A stretch of DNA of 64,000 nucleotides from Bacteroidales bacterium UBA5326 (GTDB taxonomy: Bacteria; Bacteroidota; Bacteroidia; Bacteroidales; UBA932). Where the stretch lies: the NCBI GenBank assembly GCA_002408205.1, contig DHQY01000009.1, positions 347,347-411,346 on the forward strand, written 5' to 3'. Shown here piece after piece: positions 1-8,829 of the stretch; position 1 is the first letter of the stretch; each line of letters opens with the position of its first letter. The translations under genes were made by a program, and so were the position numbers. Under the pieces are notes generated by a model, which worked only from the letters and a program-made list of their open reading frames with translations, searched no databases and had not been told where the DNA came from.

Positions 1-1331
1 TTGGTAGCCTGTCTGGCACGTTCCTTTTGAGCCGACAATTCTTCGTCGAATTCGGCCGTATTCACGGAAAGGCCTTTTTCCCTGGCCATCAGAATGGTCA
101 GGTCCAGAGGGAACCCGTACGTGTCGTAAAGAAGAAATGCGTCTTTGCCGCTGAATTCCTTAAGGGTTTTGTCTTTTGTGAAATATTCAAACAGAGTGAT
201 TCCTTTCTCAAGAGCCCTGAGGAACGCTTCTTCTTCCTGGCGGATTACATTTTCAATCAGTTGCTTCTGTTGTCCGAGTTCCGGGAATGCCTGACCCATC
301 TCTTCTATAAGAGCGGGAACCAGCCGGCAAAGGAATGGTTTGTCAAACCCCAGGAACGTATATCCGTAACGCACTGCCCTGCGAAGGATCCTGCGGATAA
401 CGTATCCGGCTTTTACATTCGAAGGGAGTTGTCCGTCGGCAATAGAGAAACAGATAGCCCTCAGGTGGTCGGCTATCACGCGCATGGCTACGTCTGCATT
501 CTTGTCCTGCCCGTATGTATGACCTCCAATTTTTTCAATGGCGCAGATCAGGTTCTGGAAGACATCAGTGTCGTAATTGCTGTATTTACCCTGTACGGCC
601 ATGCAGAGCCGTTCCAATCCCATTCCGGTGTCGACGTGCTTTTGAGGCAGCTGCTCGAGCGATCCGTCGGCTTTCCGGTTATATTGAATAAATACCAGGT
701 TCCAGATCTCAACTACCAGCGGATGACCTTGATTTACCAGTGAAGCTCCGGGTACTGTTGCACGGTCTCCGGGGGAGCGCAGATCGACGTGTATCTCGCT
801 ACAGGGACCGCACGGACCGGTATCGCCCATTTCCCAAAAATTATCTTTTTTATTTCCGGGAATAATATGATCATCGGGAAGGACCTCCTGCCAATAGGAT
901 CGTGCCTCGTCATCGGGCGCAACTCCATCCTCAGCAGAACCTTCAAAAACGCTGGCATACAAACGGTCTGCATCGAGCTTAAACCCGTCACGCAACAGCT
1001 CCCACGCCCAGGCAATAGCCTCTTTCTTGAAATAATCCCCGAAACTCCAGTTACCAAGCATCTCGAACATGGTGTGGTGGTAAGTGTCGTGTCCCACTTC
1101 TTCAAGATCGTTATGTTTGCCGCTCACCCGAAGACATTTTTGAGTATCTGCCACCCGGCTGTATGCCGCCGGTTCGTTCCCCAGAAACCAGTCTTTGAAC
1201 TGATTCATTCCCGCGTTGGTGAACATAAGCGTGGGGTCGTTCTTTACCACCATAGGGGAGGACGGCACAATGGCATGTCCTTTCTTTTCAAAGAAGTTCA
1301 AAAAGGTCTGTCGTATTTCCTTCGAGGTCAT
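1..1331 (-). CDS. alaS: Alanyl-tRNA synthetase, N-terminal part (runs off window)
   Basis: AlaRS charges tRNA-Ala with alanine in the cytoplasm. Translation of the minus strand from the ATG at 1331 gives about 443 residues beginning MTSKEIRQTFLNFFEKKGH, with the class II motif region MFTNAGMNQFKDWFLG, then MFEMLGNWSFGDYFK and GPCGPCSEIHVD, all characteristic of AlaRS catalytic cores. The frame stays open to base 1, so the tRNA-recognition, editing and C-Ala domains lie outside the window. A TATATTTG box on the minus strand lies 18 nt upstream of the start. The gene is divergent from the M23 peptidase run at 1415. The large plus-strand frames here are antisense shadows. Confidence 0.95.
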   Translation of the reverse strand, partial: MTSKEIRQTFLNFFEKKGHAIVPSSPMVVKNDPTLMFTNAGMNQFKDWFLGNEPAAYSRVADTQKCLRVSGKHNDLEEVGHDTYHHTMFEMLGNWSFGDYFKKEAIAWAWELLRDGFKLDADRLYASVFEGSAEDGVAPDDEARSYWQEVLPDDHIIPGNKKDNFWEMGDTGPCGPCSEIHVDLRSPGDRATVPGASLVNQGHPLVVEIWNLVFIQYNRKADGSLEQLPQKHVDTGMGLERLCMAVQGKYSNYDTDVFQNLICAIEKIGGHTYGQDKNADVAMRVIADHLRAICFSIADGQLPSNVKAGYVIRRILRRAVRYGYTFLGFDKPFLCRLVPALIEEMGQAFPELGQQKQLIENVIRQEEEAFLRALEKGITLFEYFTKDKTLKEFSGKDAFLLYDTYGFPLDLTILMAREKGLSVNTAEFDEELSAQKERARQAT

Positions 1332-1349
1332 ATTCTAAATATTAAGGCG

Positions 1350-1357
1350 CAAATATA
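1350..1357 (-). promoter_or_regulatory. -7 box of alaS
   Basis: TATATTTG on the minus strand, a perfect match to the Bacteroidota -7 consensus TAnnTTTG, 18 nt upstream of the alaS ATG. No TTTG was found at the expected -33 distance. Confidence 0.6.
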
Positions 1358-1377
1358 CCGTTTTTTGTAAATTTTTT

Positions 1378-1385
1378 TATCTTTG
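1378..1385 (+). promoter_or_regulatory. -7 box of the M23/dnaB/rnf gene run
   Basis: TATCTTTG matches TAnnTTTG and lies 29 nt before the ATG at 1415. No well-spaced -33 TTTG is visible; a TTTG at 1364-1367 is too close (10 nt). This is the best candidate promoter for the head of the long plus-strand gene run. Confidence 0.6.
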
Positions 1386-1397
1386 CGTGTTGATAAA

Positions 1398-1412
1398 ACA
1401 GTTAATAACTGT
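1398..1412. promoter_or_regulatory. Perfect 15-nt palindrome between promoter and start codon
   Basis: ACAGTTA-A-TAACTGT: 7-nt arms around a single central base, ending 2 nt before the ATG of the first M23 gene and starting 12 nt after the -7 box. Its position would let a dimeric regulator block transcription initiation, or let the RNA fold over the start codon. No regulator can be assigned from sequence. Confidence 0.4.
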
Positions 1413-1414
1413 AA

Positions 1415-2380
1415 ATGGCTCCCAAAAGGAAATACAAATATAACCCGCAAACGCTGGCTTATGAACTTCATAAACCAACGCTTCGCTATTATCTGGTGCG
1501 CGCACTTGTTCTGCTTCCCGTAAGCCTGGTAGTGGCTTTCCTGTATTATCTTATCTATACGGAATGTTTCCAGCTTAAAACTCCCCGGGCTGCACGCCTG
1601 GAACGCGAGTATACCGAGGCTCGCTCCAACCTGGAATTATTGAACAAACAAATTGCCCAATCGGAAAGAAGACTGGAAAATCTGCAGGTCAGGGATAATA
1701 ATATCTACCGCAATATTTTTGGTATGGAGCAGATACCGCAGGAGATACGGGATGCCGGTTTTGGCGGGGCAGACCGTTACAGTTACCTGAATTATTCCGA
1801 TAATTCGGATTTACTGAAAAATACGGCACTTGAATTTGATAAAATATTCAAAAAGACTTATATACAATCACGTTCTTTTGATGACGTCGAACGAATAGCA
1901 GGTCAGATGGGAGAAGTGGCTATGTGCATCCCTTCCATCCTTCCCTTACCTGAGGATACTAAAAATTTCAGGTGGTCTGGAGCATTCGGATACAGGAAAG
2001 ATCCCGTATACGGAGATATTCGTATGCATGAGGGTGTTGATCTTACTGGTGCGCCCAATTCTCCTGTCTATGCTACGGGAGACGGACGCGTAGAAGCCAT
2101 AAAATATGAATATAACGGTTACGGCCGCTACATAATTCTGGATCACGGATTCGGATACAAAACCCGTTATGCGCATCTGAATCAGGCACTTGTTTATGAA
2201 GGCCAGGTGGTGAAACGCGGGGAACGGATAGGGCTTCTAGGGTCTACCGGCAAGTCTACCGGCTATCATTTGCATTATGAAGTCATTTATATGGGCCGCC
2301 CTGTTAATCCGTATAATTATTTCAACAATAACATTGCAACGGACGATTACTACGCTGTGATCTCAGGCGGTCGCCATTAA
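1415..2380 (+). CDS. Membrane-anchored M23 family metallopeptidase (first of tandem pair)
   Basis: Predicted peptidoglycan endopeptidase of the LytM/M23 family, 321 aa. Residues 28-48 form a transmembrane segment (RALVLLPVSLVVAFLYYLIY), which puts the rest in the periplasm; a coiled-coil stretch follows at about 62-95. The C-terminal domain has the zinc ligands: H and D in HEGVDLTG, and the HLH motif in YHLHYEV. The active site is therefore complete, unlike the degenerate NlpD/EnvC activators. The next gene is a paralogue with the same architecture, 10 nt downstream, so the two probably act together in cell-wall remodelling. The substrate bond is not known. Confidence 0.9.
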   Translation: MAPKRKYKYNPQTLAYELHKPTLRYYLVRALVLLPVSLVVAFLYYLIYTECFQLKTPRAARLEREYTEARSNLELLNKQIAQSERRLENLQVRDNNIYRNIFGMEQIPQEIRDAGFGGADRYSYLNYSDNSDLLKNTALEFDKIFKKTYIQSRSFDDVERIAGQMGEVAMCIPSILPLPEDTKNFRWSGAFGYRKDPVYGDIRMHEGVDLTGAPNSPVYATGDGRVEAIKYEYNGYGRYIILDHGFGYKTRYAHLNQALVYEGQVVKRGERIGLLGSTGKSTGYHLHYEVIYMGRPVNPYNYFNNNIATDDYYAVISGGRH

Positions 2381-2390
2381 TTCCGGAACA

Positions 2391-3350
2391 ATGAGCCGTT
2401 ATCAATTCAACGAAGAGCGGTTGGAATTCACCAGGACGCGTGCGACAATAAAAGGATTGCTGCGTAAAGCTTTATGGTTCTTTCTGGGCAGTCTTGGCTT
2501 GGCAGTGGTTTATTATCTGCTTTTTGGAATGTTTATTCTTTCTCCCGCCGAACGGAATATGGTCAGGGAAACTGAACTGATGAATTCCGAGTATGAGCGT
2601 CTGAGCAAGGAGATGAACGATCTGGATAAAGTGCTGGGAGAGCTGGAAACCAGAGATAAAAGTATTTACGGAACGGTAATGCATTCGGCGCCGGTAGATC
2701 TGTCGGAGTCCGAGACGGATATTTCTCATTACAGAAATCTTTTGAACACTATGTCGTTTGGACTGGCCGTTCACACCGATTCCATCCTGAGCGGACTGGA
2801 ACAAAAAGCCGCGACGGTTACACGTGCCCTGTATCTTGCCGGCAATACAGTCTACGATAATAAAGACCATCTGAAGTATATTCCCGCCCGGTTCCCACTC
2901 CGTAGTCCTTCAATGGAAGCTATTGGGGCAACAATAGGCCAAAGGGTACATCCGTTTTATAAAATTCCTATGGAACATAATGGAATGGATTTTTTGGTGG
3001 GATTCGGTACGGATGTTGTTGCTACAGCGGACGGGTATGTGTCCAAAGTGTCCAGGTCGCCACGTGGGCAGGGAAATGTGGTTGAAATAGTGCACGGAGA
3101 AAGCGGTTTTTCCACTCTGTATGCTCACCTGAGCGAATTATTTGTGCGTCAGGGGCAGCAGGTTACCCGGGGTATGGTTATTGCACGAGTGGGATCTTCC
3201 GGTATGTCCTTTATGCCTCACCTTCATTATGAGGTGCATCAAGACAGTTTGGTAAGGGATCCGGTTCACTATTTTTTTATGGATGTCATGCCCAAAGAAT
3301 ACCGTCAGATCATGCTGACGGCCTATAATACAGGTCAATCTTTAGATTAA
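2391..3350 (+). CDS. Membrane-anchored M23 family metallopeptidase (second of tandem pair)
   Basis: 319 aa, same layout as the upstream gene: N-terminal cytoplasmic stub, transmembrane segment near 27-47 (ALWFFLGSLGLAVVYYLLFG), short coiled coil, then an M23 domain with the zinc ligands in HNGMDFLV and PHLHYEV. The pair looks like an old duplication because the two proteins share architecture but little identity outside the metal-binding motifs. It is followed 5 nt later by a MerR-type regulator. Predicted to cleave peptide cross-links in the periplasm. Confidence 0.9.
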   Translation: MSRYQFNEERLEFTRTRATIKGLLRKALWFFLGSLGLAVVYYLLFGMFILSPAERNMVRETELMNSEYERLSKEMNDLDKVLGELETRDKSIYGTVMHSAPVDLSESETDISHYRNLLNTMSFGLAVHTDSILSGLEQKAATVTRALYLAGNTVYDNKDHLKYIPARFPLRSPSMEAIGATIGQRVHPFYKIPMEHNGMDFLVGFGTDVVATADGYVSKVSRSPRGQGNVVEIVHGESGFSTLYAHLSELFVRQGQQVTRGMVIARVGSSGMSFMPHLHYEVHQDSLVRDPVHYFFMDVMPKEYRQIMLTAYNTGQSLD

Positions 3351-3355
3351 AAGTT

Positions 3356-3673
3356 ATGGATAAGATGTACTACACAATAGGAGAGGTGGCCGAAATACTT
3401 GGCGAGAACACCTCGTTGGTCAGGTTCTGGTCCACAACGTTCAGCGATTTTATCAAACCTGCCAGGAACAAAAAGGGGAACCGTTTGTTTACCGCAGACG
3501 ATCTAGCAAACTTTAAGATAATCCACCATTTGGTCAAGGAACGCGGCATGACGCTGGAAGGAGCCGGAAAACGCATGCGCGATAACAAGGAAGGCGAAGA
3601 TAAAACGGTGGATATCATTGCATCGCTCAACAATATAAAAAAACAGCTGCTGGAAATTAAGGAGATGATCTGA
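3356..3673 (+). CDS. MerR-family transcriptional regulator
   Basis: 105 aa. The N-terminal winged helix-turn-helix reads YYTIGEVAEILGENTSLVRFW, the usual MerR start, followed by a short helical tail (IASLNNIKKQLLEIKEMI) for dimerisation. There is no C-terminal effector domain and no cysteine sensor, so it resembles the short MerR proteins that Bacteroidales keep in this gene neighbourhood. Its stop codon overlaps the Nif3 start (TGATG), implying translational coupling. The target is unknown; the palindrome at 1398-1412 is one candidate operator, by inference only. Confidence 0.88.
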   Translation: MDKMYYTIGEVAEILGENTSLVRFWSTTFSDFIKPARNKKGNRLFTADDLANFKIIHHLVKERGMTLEGAGKRMRDNKEGEDKTVDIIASLNNIKKQLLEIKEMI

Positions 3674-4467
3674 TGATGACGGCACTGGATGTCATATCGG
3701 CCATGGAGGAATGGGCTCCCGGCACATTACAGGAGGAATGGGATAATTCGGGGCTTTGTATTGGCCGTCCCGATACCCCGGTCAGCGGGGTTCTCATATG
3801 CCTGGACTGTACTGAGGCCATTATTGATGAAGCCCTTGAAGCCGGTGCCAATATGATTATTTCCCATCATCCCCTTATTTTCAAAGGAATTAAACAGCTT
3901 TGCGATGTCACTCCCACAGAACGTACCATAGCGGCTGCATTACGCAACCATATGGTGATTTACAGCGTGCACACGAATGCAGATAAGGTTATGGACGGGG
4001 TCAGCGGAGCTATGGCGGAAGCCCTCGGGCTTCAGAATCTGTCTATTCTGGCCGGTGAAGGTGAAACGCACCGGGGCGTACCCTGCGGAATGGGTCTGGT
4101 GGGTGATACGCAACAGGAAGTGAATACCGTACATTTTTTTGAATGGATAAAAAGTGTTTTTTCTATTTCACATTTTAAAGGTTCGGAACCATTCATCTCC
4201 TCTGTACGGAGGGTGGCTGTGTGCGGGGGCAGCGGAGGTTCGCTTATTTCCCGTGCGCTGGAAAGCGGAGCCCAGGTTTATATTAGCGGCGATTTTTCCT
4301 ATCATCAGTATTTTGATGTAGAACCACATATGATGCTCATAGATATAGGTCATTATGAATCTGAAGTGGGTGTGTTGACATATTTTAACAATGTGCTTAG
4401 AAAAAAATTCCCTACCTTTGCCGTCCGCATTGCCCACAAAAACACAAATCCCATCCGAATATATTAA
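3673..4467 (+). CDS. Nif3-like dinuclear metal centre protein (GTP cyclohydrolase I type 2 family)
   Basis: 264 aa, a typical length for the short form of the NIF3/YbgI family (hexameric toroid with two metals per subunit). Visible metal-site motifs are ISHHPLIFKG near the N-terminus and the C-terminal DIGHYESEV. The start overlaps the MerR stop; ATG at 3673 or 3676 are both possible. The biochemical role of the family is poorly settled, so no reaction is claimed. The C-terminal coding region contains a TACCTTTG box that may serve the next gene. Confidence 0.9.
   Translation: MMTALDVISAMEEWAPGTLQEEWDNSGLCIGRPDTPVSGVLICLDCTEAIIDEALEAGANMIISHHPLIFKGIKQLCDVTPTERTIAAALRNHMVIYSVHTNADKVMDGVSGAMAEALGLQNLSILAGEGETHRGVPCGMGLVGDTQQEVNTVHFFEWIKSVFSISHFKGSEPFISSVRRVAVCGGSGGSLISRALESGAQVYISGDFSYHQYFDVEPHMMLIDIGHYESEVGVLTYFNNVLRKKFPTFAVRIAHKNTNPIRIY
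4413..4420 (+). promoter_or_regulatory. Possible internal -7 box before the zinc-ribbon gene
   Basis: TACCTTTG, a perfect TAnnTTTG match inside the 3' end of the Nif3 gene, 63 nt before the ATG at 4484. No convincing -33 TTTG at 19 nt spacing, so it may be a chance match. Confidence 0.35.
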
Positions 4468-4483
4468 AAATCAAATAATTATT

Positions 4484-5287
4484 ATGGCAAAGAAAACGAC
4501 AAAAACCGCAGCAACAGAAGCCGGATCATTTACCGCATTACAAAAAGCGGATTTGGAAGGCGGTTTGTCAATGGAAGAAAAGCTCCGTCTTCTTTATCAC
4601 TTGCAGGCGACTGATTCCCAGATAGACAGAATTCATCTTCTGAGAGGAGAACTTCCTCTTGAAGTACAGGATCTGGAAGACGATATAAAAGGACTGGGAA
4701 CCAGGATAGAAAATTTCCAGAGGGAGATACGCGATATTGAAAAAGATATTGCTTTTCGCAGGATTGATGCCGATAACTCCCGTACCATGGTTGCGAAGTA
4801 TGAGGCCCAGCAGACAAATGTAAAAAACAGTCGTGAGTTTGATTCCATATCTAAAGAGATTGAGAACCAGAAACTCGATGCCGAACTGGCAGAAAAATAC
4901 ATTCGTGAATTTTCATTGCTTTTAAAAGACAGGAAAGATTCATTGGAAAGCACAAAAGAACGGCTGGAAGAGCGTAAGAAAGACCTTGAAATGAAGAAGA
5001 AAGAACTGGATAATATTGTTCTGGAGACTTCAAAGGAAGAAGAGGAGCTGCTAAAGAAAGTGGATCAGATCCAAAGCCAGATAGATGCCCGCATTCTTTC
5101 TGCTTACCACAAGGTAAGAAGCAATGCCCGCAACGGATTGGCTGTTGTTACCGTCAAACGCGATGCCTGCGGCGGCTGTTTTAACAAAATTCCTCCTCAG
5201 CGTCAACTGGATATCCAGATGAGCAAAAAAATCATTGTTTGTGAATATTGTGGCAGAATTTTGGTAGATTCGGCATTTGAAGAATAA
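4484..5287 (+). CDS. Coiled-coil protein with C4-type zinc ribbon
   Basis: 267 aa from the ATG at 4484 (MAKKTTKTAATEAG). An upstream extension in the same frame overlaps the Nif3 gene and has no family support. Residues about 30-205 are a long charged coiled coil. The C-terminus has a zinc ribbon with two CxxC knuckles, ACGGCFNK and VCEYCGRIL. This is the zf-RING_7/CdsZ-like family, which is conserved in Bacteroidota next to Nif3; family members have been linked to translation in other phyla, but I cannot show that here. The last 11 nt overlap the next gene. Confidence 0.87.
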   Translation: MAKKTTKTAATEAGSFTALQKADLEGGLSMEEKLRLLYHLQATDSQIDRIHLLRGELPLEVQDLEDDIKGLGTRIENFQREIRDIEKDIAFRRIDADNSRTMVAKYEAQQTNVKNSREFDSISKEIENQKLDAELAEKYIREFSLLLKDRKDSLESTKERLEERKKDLEMKKKELDNIVLETSKEEEELLKKVDQIQSQIDARILSAYHKVRSNARNGLAVVTVKRDACGGCFNKIPPQRQLDIQMSKKIIVCEYCGRILVDSAFEE

Positions 5288-6476
5288 ACCCACCATACGG
5301 GAACAATTTTTTGCCCATGTAGGGCAAACCTCCCCCTCTCCATTAGGTATTGAAATACAGAAAGCGGAGGGGGTGTTTCTTCTTTCTCCCGGCGGGAAAC
5401 AATATGTAGACCTGATCTCGGGCGTTTCTGTGAGTAACGTAGGCCACGCCAGACCTGAAGTCATCCGTGCCATTAAGGAGCAGGCCGATGCCTATACCCA
5501 TCTGATGGTATACGGAGAAATAATTCAGCGTCCCCAGGTGCAACTGGCTTCTCTTCTGGCCGAAAATCTGCCCGGAGGGATGTCTTCTGTATATTTTGTG
5601 AATTCCGGTTCCGAGGCCAATGAAGCAGCATTGAAACTGGCTAAACGCGTGACAGGCCGGGGTCATATTGCCTGTTTCAGCAATGCCTATCACGGCAGTA
5701 CGCACGGAGCGCTCAGTATAATGGGGAACGAAGACTTCAGACAGGCTTTCCGGCCTCTTTTACCCGGTATCACTGCGCTGGAATTTAATAGTTTTAAGGA
5801 CCTGAATAAGATTGACGGTACTTTCGCCTGTGTAATCGCCGAGCCTTTGCAGGCAGAAGCAGGAGTGATAACACCTGCCCCGGGATTTCTTCCGGCGCTA
5901 AGAAAACGGTGTACAGATACGGGAACTTTGCTTATATTTGACGAGGTTCAAACCGGATTCGGACGCCTGGGCACCTTGTTTGCCATGGAAAAATATGGTG
6001 TGGTGCCGGATATTGTCACACTGGCCAAGGCTCTGGGAGGCGGAATGCCACTCGGAGCCCTTGCCTGTAACCCTGAGTTGATGAATGCATGGCAAAACAA
6101 TCCGGTGTTGGGACATATTACCACGTTTGGGGGACATCCGGTCTGTTGTGCCGCCGGGTTAGCTTCTTTGAAAGTATTGTTGCAGGAACCGTGGATAGAA
6201 CAGGCCGGAGAGAAGGCATCTTATGTGCGGCAGGTGATAGGGGCACATCCCCGGGTGAAAGAGATCAGGGGCGAAGGTCTTTTGCTGGCTGTTGAGCTGG
6301 GCTCTGCCGATTCGTTGCAGCAGATGATAAGCCTGCTGCTGGAAGAAGGGGTTCTTTCCGACTGGTTTCTATATTGTGACACGGCTTTCAGAATATCACC
6401 CCCGTTATGCATTAGTATGCAGGAACTGGAATATACCTGCCGGAAGGTGCTCAATGCGCTTGACAGGTTGAAATAA
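5277..6476 (+). CDS. Class III PLP-dependent aminotransferase (acetylornithine/ornithine aminotransferase type)
   Basis: 399 aa. The fold type I motifs are present: cofactor-binding NSGSEANEAALKLAK, LIFDEVQTGFGR, and the Schiff-base lysine in TLAKALGGGMPLGA. The best start is a TTG at 5277 inside the end of the previous gene (11-nt overlap); the next in-frame ATG would remove conserved sequence. Family members transfer amino groups to or from omega-amines such as ornithine, 4-aminobutyrate or lysine. No arginine biosynthesis genes are adjacent, so the substrate is open. dnaB follows after 12 nt. Confidence 0.88.
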   Translation: MKNKPTIREQFFAHVGQTSPSPLGIEIQKAEGVFLLSPGGKQYVDLISGVSVSNVGHARPEVIRAIKEQADAYTHLMVYGEIIQRPQVQLASLLAENLPGGMSSVYFVNSGSEANEAALKLAKRVTGRGHIACFSNAYHGSTHGALSIMGNEDFRQAFRPLLPGITALEFNSFKDLNKIDGTFACVIAEPLQAEAGVITPAPGFLPALRKRCTDTGTLLIFDEVQTGFGRLGTLFAMEKYGVVPDIVTLAKALGGGMPLGALACNPELMNAWQNNPVLGHITTFGGHPVCCAAGLASLKVLLQEPWIEQAGEKASYVRQVIGAHPRVKEIRGEGLLLAVELGSADSLQQMISLLLEEGVLSDWFLYCDTAFRISPPLCISMQELEYTCRKVLNALDRLK

Positions 6477-6488
6477 AAAGGAGTTTAT

Positions 6489-7994
6489 ATGGCAAAACGT
6501 GTAGCCTATAATCAGAATTCAAAGGCTAAAGACAATGCCCAGGTAGAAATGGTCGGCCTGGATATAGGTAAAGTGCCTCCACAGGCCCTCGATATGGAGG
6601 AAGCTGTTTTGGGAGCGCTGCTGCTGGAACCGAATGCTTCTCTTGATATTGTGGGGACGGTAAAGCCGGAATTCTTTTATAAAGAAAGCAATCGTAAAAT
6701 ATTTGCCGCCATCATGGCTCTTGTTTCGCGGCACGATCCTGTGGACTTATACACGGTAGCCGAAGAGCTGAAAAAAGAAGACGAACTGGATAATGTAGGA
6801 GGTCCTTATTATCTGAGTCAGCTTACTATGAGAGTCGCCGCCGCCTCTCACCTTGAATATCATGCCAAGGTGTTGACTCAAAAATTTATACAGCGCGAAT
6901 TGATTTCCACCTCTTACGGCATTCTGCGCGATGCTTTTGACGACACCATTCCGGCCGATGAACTGTTGAATGCTTCGCAACAAAAACTTTTCGATCTCGG
7001 GGAGATGAACCTGAGGCGGGATACAAGGCCCGTGCACAGTATCCTTGGGGAAGTTCTGGACGAGTTGGCCGACGTGCAGTCGCGCGAGGACGGTCTGAGC
7101 GGACTTCCATCCGGTTTTACTTCTCTGGACCGGAAAACCCTCGGCTGGCAGAAAGCAGACCTTATAGTTATTGCGGCTCGTCCTTCCATGGGAAAAACAG
7201 CCTTTGTTCTCACAATGGCACGTAATATGACAGTAACACACCATATACCGGTTGCCTTTTTCTCACTTGAAATGCCCGATGCCCAGCTGGTAAAACGATT
7301 GTTGGTAAGCGAAACCGGCTTGTCTTCTGAAAAAATCCGGGGAGGAAAGAAGTTAAAAAGTTTTGAATGGGAACAGCTGAACCAGCGTATCATTAACCTG
7401 ACCAAGGCTCCTCTGTATATTGACGATACCCCGTCTCTTTCCATTTTTGAATTTCGTGCCAAGGCCAGGAGACTCGTTTCCGGTAAAGGAGTCAAACTGA
7501 TTATAATAGACTATATGCAGCTTATGTCCGGTCCCCCTGAACTCAGGGGCATGCGCGAGCAGGAAGTGGCTGCCATTTCGCGTTCACTCAAAGCTATTGC
7601 CAAAGAGCTGAATGTTCCCATTATTGCTTTATCACAAATGAACCGCTCGGCCGAAACCCGCGGTGGAAGCCGTCGTCCGCAGTTAAGTGACTTGCGCGAA
7701 TCGGGCGCTATTGAGCAGGACGCCGATATCGTTATATTCCTTTTCCGCCCGGAATATTACGGTATTAAGGAAGATGAAAATGGGCGCTCCCTGGAAGGGA
7801 TTGCAGAAGTGATCCTTGCCAAGCACCGGAACGGCGCCGTGGGTGATTTCCAGATGCAGTTCCGCAGCGAGGAGATCCGTTTCCTGGATATCAACGAAGG
7901 AGGCGAACCCGAGTTCTCTCAGGATGAATCAACCACCTATTCATCACGTATGAATGACATGAACGAATTGAACGATAATTTCAATGCTTTCTAA
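6489..7994 (+). CDS. dnaB: Replicative DNA helicase DnaB
   Basis: 501 aa, normal family length. The N-terminal domain begins near PPQALDMEEAVLGALLLEPN; the RecA-like domain has Walker A ARPSMGKTAF, Walker B LIIIDYMQLM and the downstream SDLRESGAIEQDADIVIFL. It is the hexameric 5'-3' helicase of the replication fork. No intein interrupts it. The start ATG is preceded by AAGGAG, a clear Shine-Dalgarno-like sequence. Its last 11 nt overlap the DUF3108 gene, so dnaB is co-transcribed with envelope and electron-transport genes. Confidence 0.97.
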   Translation: MAKRVAYNQNSKAKDNAQVEMVGLDIGKVPPQALDMEEAVLGALLLEPNASLDIVGTVKPEFFYKESNRKIFAAIMALVSRHDPVDLYTVAEELKKEDELDNVGGPYYLSQLTMRVAAASHLEYHAKVLTQKFIQRELISTSYGILRDAFDDTIPADELLNASQQKLFDLGEMNLRRDTRPVHSILGEVLDELADVQSREDGLSGLPSGFTSLDRKTLGWQKADLIVIAARPSMGKTAFVLTMARNMTVTHHIPVAFFSLEMPDAQLVKRLLVSETGLSSEKIRGGKKLKSFEWEQLNQRIINLTKAPLYIDDTPSLSIFEFRAKARRLVSGKGVKLIIIDYMQLMSGPPELRGMREQEVAAISRSLKAIAKELNVPIIALSQMNRSAETRGGSRRPQLSDLRESGAIEQDADIVIFLFRPEYYGIKEDENGRSLEGIAEVILAKHRNGAVGDFQMQFRSEEIRFLDINEGGEPEFSQDESTTYSSRMNDMNELNDNFNAF

Positions 7995-8826
7995 AATAAA
8001 GGTTATTTTTCTGATCTCTCTTTTGTATCCGGGGATCTGCACCGCGCAGGATGATCCTAAGCAGTGTCTGGATGTCAGGAATATTTCTCCATCTGAACTT
8101 CCTTTTCACGCCGGAGAAAAACTGACCATTGTGGCCAGCTACAAATGGGGTGTTGTCAATACCGATGTTGGGACTATTACCCTCAGTCTGTCCGACGGAA
8201 TAAACGGATCGCAGCCGCAGTTCACCGCACGGGCCCGTATCCAGACAGCCAGATTCTTTAATACCTTCTTTAAAGTAGATGACTATTACGAAAGTCGGTT
8301 TAGTAAAATAAATATAAGGCCTTACTATTTCATGCGTGACATTCACGAAGGAAAATACAGCATACAGAATTACTATAACTACCGGCCCGATTATACAATT
8401 GAAGCAAAGATAGTACGAAAAGACGGATCGGTTCAGGACACTTTACTTCCCGGCCGTATTTGTACTTTTGATTTCATGTCTCTTGTCTATTTTCTCCGCA
8501 CGATGGATTTTTCTTCTATGAAGCCCGGCGATATATATCCCATATCTTTTGCCATTGACGAGGAAATCTTTGAGCTATATCTCAGGTACGAAGGAAAATC
8601 AGAAATAAAGATCCCCGGTGCGGGGACGTTCAGATGTCTTAAATTTGCAGCCCAGACTGTTGCAGGAGTTGTGTTTGACGGCAAGGAAGATATGTTGTTC
8701 TGGTTAAGCGACGACCGCAACCGTATTCCTTTATATCTTGAATCGCCCGTGGTTATTGGGCGTGTTACCGGGCGTCTGGGCACTTACGAAAATCTTCGTT
8801 TTCCTTTGACCAGCAAAATTAAATAG
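7984..8826 (+). CDS. DUF3108 domain exported protein
   Basis: 280 aa with a signal peptide (VIFLISLLYPGICTAQ, cleavage after about residue 21). The mature part matches the pattern of DUF3108 proteins of Bacteroidota: FHAGEKLTIVASYKWG near the start and LPGRICTFDFMSLVYFLR in the middle. It is predicted periplasmic and mostly beta-stranded. The function of the family is not established. It overlaps dnaB by 11 nt and is 3 nt before the RseC-like gene. Confidence 0.8.
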   Translation: MLSKIKVIFLISLLYPGICTAQDDPKQCLDVRNISPSELPFHAGEKLTIVASYKWGVVNTDVGTITLSLSDGINGSQPQFTARARIQTARFFNTFFKVDDYYESRFSKINIRPYYFMRDIHEGKYSIQNYYNYRPDYTIEAKIVRKDGSVQDTLLPGRICTFDFMSLVYFLRTMDFSSMKPGDIYPISFAIDEEIFELYLRYEGKSEIKIPGAGTFRCLKFAAQTVAGVVFDGKEDMLFWLSDDRNRIPLYLESPVVIGRVTGRLGTYENLRFPLTSKIK

Positions 8827-8829
8827 TAC

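Noticed and set aside
27..743. 238-codon plus-strand open frame
   Set aside because: It is antisense to the catalytic region of alaS, whose minus-strand translation shows conserved AlaRS motifs; the plus frame gives no recognisable protein.
4391..4483. Upstream extension of the zinc-ribbon protein
   Set aside because: The extra 31 codons overlap the Nif3 gene in another frame, and the family-typical start is MAKKT at 4484.
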